Source: Variovorax sp. DXTD-1 (GTDB lineage Bacteria > Pseudomonadota > Gammaproteobacteria > Burkholderiales > Burkholderiaceae_C). Taken from it: a DNA stretch of 64,000 nucleotides. Below are positions 62,732 through 64,000 of the stretch, piece by piece. The stretch spans positions 171,233 to 235,232 of the forward strand of contig NZ_RWKH01000005.1 in the NCBI RefSeq assembly GCF_003984625.1. Reading direction: 5' to 3'. The notes below the pieces were generated by a model. It saw only the letters and a list, made by a program, of their open reading frames with translations. It had not been told where the DNA came from and did no database searches. Position 1 is the first letter of the stretch, and each line of letters opens with the position of its first letter. Both the position numbers and the translations under genes were made by a program.

Positions 62732-64000
62732 ATGAATAAGAATTTTTTTCGGGTGATTTGGAGCGCGGCGCGCGCAATGCGCGTCGTCGTGCACGAGGCG
62801 GCGGCCACCACCGGTAAGGGCTCATCCAAGGCCACCTCGATCACCAAGGGCGCGCTCGCTGGCGCTGCAGCGTTCGCTCCCATGTTCATGGGCGCCGCGC
62901 TTGCGGGCCTGCTGACCGCCCCTTATGCGCAGGCCCAGATCGTCGCCAACCCGATGGCCCCCAACGGCATGCGCCCGACGATCCTGGTGGCGCCGAACGG
63001 CATCCCTGCGATCAACATCACGACCCCGAGCGCGGCCGGCGTCTCCAGAAACCAATACCTGCAGTTCGACGTGAACGGCCGCGGCGTGGTGGTGAACAAC
63101 TCACGCACCAACGTCCAGTCGGGCATCGGGGGGTGGATCAACGGGAACCCCTATTTGGCCACCGGACCGGCCCGAGTGATCCTCAACGAGGTCTACTCCA
63201 GCAACCCGTCGTACATCAACGGGCCTGTCGAGATTGCGGGTCAGCGTGCCGAGTTCATCCTCGCGAACCCAGCCGGGATCGCGGTCTCCGGCGGCACGTT
63301 CATAAACTCATCTCGCGTGACCCTTACGACGGGCACGCCACAATTCAATGCGTTCGGCGGCCTGGACTCCTATGTCGTGCGCGGCGGCACCGTCAGCGTC
63401 AATGGGGCGGGCCTCGATCTGAGCCGGACGGACTATGCCGCCATTCTGGCGCGCGCGGTGCAGGTCAACGCGGCCATCCATGCGAGCGACCTCAAGGTGG
63501 TCACTGGCGCGAACACGATCAGCGCCGACCACGCGAACGTGACGCCGACAACCGGCACGGGCAGCACGCCCACCTTTGCGCTTGATGTTTCGCAGCTCGG
63601 CGGGATGTTTGCAAACCACATTTTTCTGGTGGGCACGGAAGCGGGCCTCGGCGTGCGCAACGCCGGCAGCATCGGCGCGAGCAATGGCAACCTGATAGTG
63701 ACCTCGGCAGGGAGGCTTGAGAACACCGGCACCCTCGAAGGCACCCGCCTCGAGCTTGCCAGCGCCGGTGACATCGACAACCGCGGCGGCACCATCCGCC
63801 AGACCAGCAGCGTGGGTCTCGCGATCACTGCGCCGGTGCTGTCCAACACGAACGGTGGAGTCATCGGTGCCGAACCGGCGCCAGCACCGGCAACCACCGG
63901 CACCACCGGCAGCACGAGCACCGGAACCGGTACCGGCGCGGCCGGCACAGGAACGACGACCACCGGCACCACTTCCGGCACCAGCGCCGCGGCCTCGCCC
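62732..64000 (+). CDS. FhaB-type two-partner-secretion exoprotein, 5' partial
   Basis: Runs off the window after 423 codons. It begins with an extended signal peptide (MNKNFFRVIWSAARAMRVVV, then a hydrophobic core and a cleavage site near APYAQA-Q at 68/69), typical of large autotransporters and TpsA proteins. The haemagglutination-activity/TPS domain follows with NPYL and NPAGIAVSGG motifs and beta-helix repeats (NLIVTSAGRLENTGTLEGTR). A Thr/Gly-rich stretch starts at ~387. It may be an adhesin or the toxin arm of a contact-dependent inhibition system; the toxin end lies beyond the window. GGGAAG precedes ATG 62732. Confidence 0.88.
   Translation, partial: MNKNFFRVIWSAARAMRVVVHEAAATTGKGSSKATSITKGALAGAAAFAPMFMGAALAGLLTAPYAQAQIVANPMAPNGMRPTILVAPNGIPAINITTPSAAGVSRNQYLQFDVNGRGVVVNNSRTNVQSGIGGWINGNPYLATGPARVILNEVYSSNPSYINGPVEIAGQRAEFILANPAGIAVSGGTFINSSRVTLTTGTPQFNAFGGLDSYVVRGGTVSVNGAGLDLSRTDYAAILARAVQVNAAIHASDLKVVTGANTISADHANVTPTTGTGSTPTFALDVSQLGGMFANHIFLVGTEAGLGVRNAGSIGASNGNLIVTSAGRLENTGTLEGTRLELASAGDIDNRGGTIRQTSSVGLAITAPVLSNTNGGVIGAEPAPAPATTGTTGSTSTGTGTGAAGTGTTTTGTTSGTSAAASP

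Noticed and set aside
63890..64000. CRISPR-like array in the Thr/Gly repeats of the exoprotein gene
   Set aside because: Units are short, coding and irregular, with no spacers.

Overview
The window is high-G+C DNA read mostly on the + strand. Gene content and codon use suggest a betaproteobacterium of the Burkholderiales, probably Comamonadaceae and possibly Variovorax-like. This is inference from gene texture, because no rRNA or tRNA gene is visible here.

Region 1 (1-9.0 kb) is an aromatic N-heterocycle uptake and oxidation operon. It holds a Liv-type ABC transporter (an apparently fused LivH-LivM permease cut by the window edge, then LivG and LivF), an exported-type nicotinamidase, a Tat-signal substrate-binding protein, and a two-subunit nicotinate dehydrogenase. 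The small subunit (NicA) carries two [2Fe-2S] clusters. The large subunit (NicB) fuses a molybdopterin domain to three haem-c sites. Read together, nicotinamide could be deamidated to nicotinate and hydroxylated to 6-hydroxynicotinate with electrons passed to the respiratory chain. A palindromic REP-pair element lies between nicA and nicB, and a similar pair sits in frame inside nicB.

Region 2 (9.0-15.0 kb) has a MetX-like exported alpha/beta hydrolase, an AhpD-like protein divergent from an oxalate/formate-type MFS carrier (with an FNR-like palindrome between them), an EamA permease and an ankyrin-repeat protein.

Region 3 (15.0-21.4 kb) is a lower-G+C accessory patch. It contains gene debris (VOC, GNAT and CusF fragments), a rifampin ADP-ribosyltransferase homologue, a 167-bp element with perfect 23-bp inverted ends, and seven small unassigned + strand ORFs. 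A degenerate ~21-nt motif recurs in one orientation, mostly just after their stop codons.

Region 4 (21.4-61.3 kb) begins with a fumarylacetoacetase-family enzyme and then holds a complete type VI secretion system. Operon A is tssA-B-C-hcp-tagJ-tssE-F-G-clpV-vgrG, followed by a cargo module of DUF2169/pentapeptide, pentapeptide, DUF3540 and PAAR-like DUF4150 proteins. An opposite-strand block encodes a PP2C phosphatase, the FHA protein TagH and the lipoprotein TssQ. An inserted effector island carries a frameshifted vgrG, a VRR-NUC nuclease effector, its DUF3396 immunity protein, two small ORFs and an IS3 orfA stub. Operon B is tssJ-K-L-M-tagF-kinase. Kinase, phosphatase, FHA protein and TagF together indicate post-translational control by threonine phosphorylation.

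Region 5 (61.3-64.0 kb) has a frameshifted MFS gene on the - strand and the 5' end of a large two-partner-secretion (FhaB-type) exoprotein that runs off the window.
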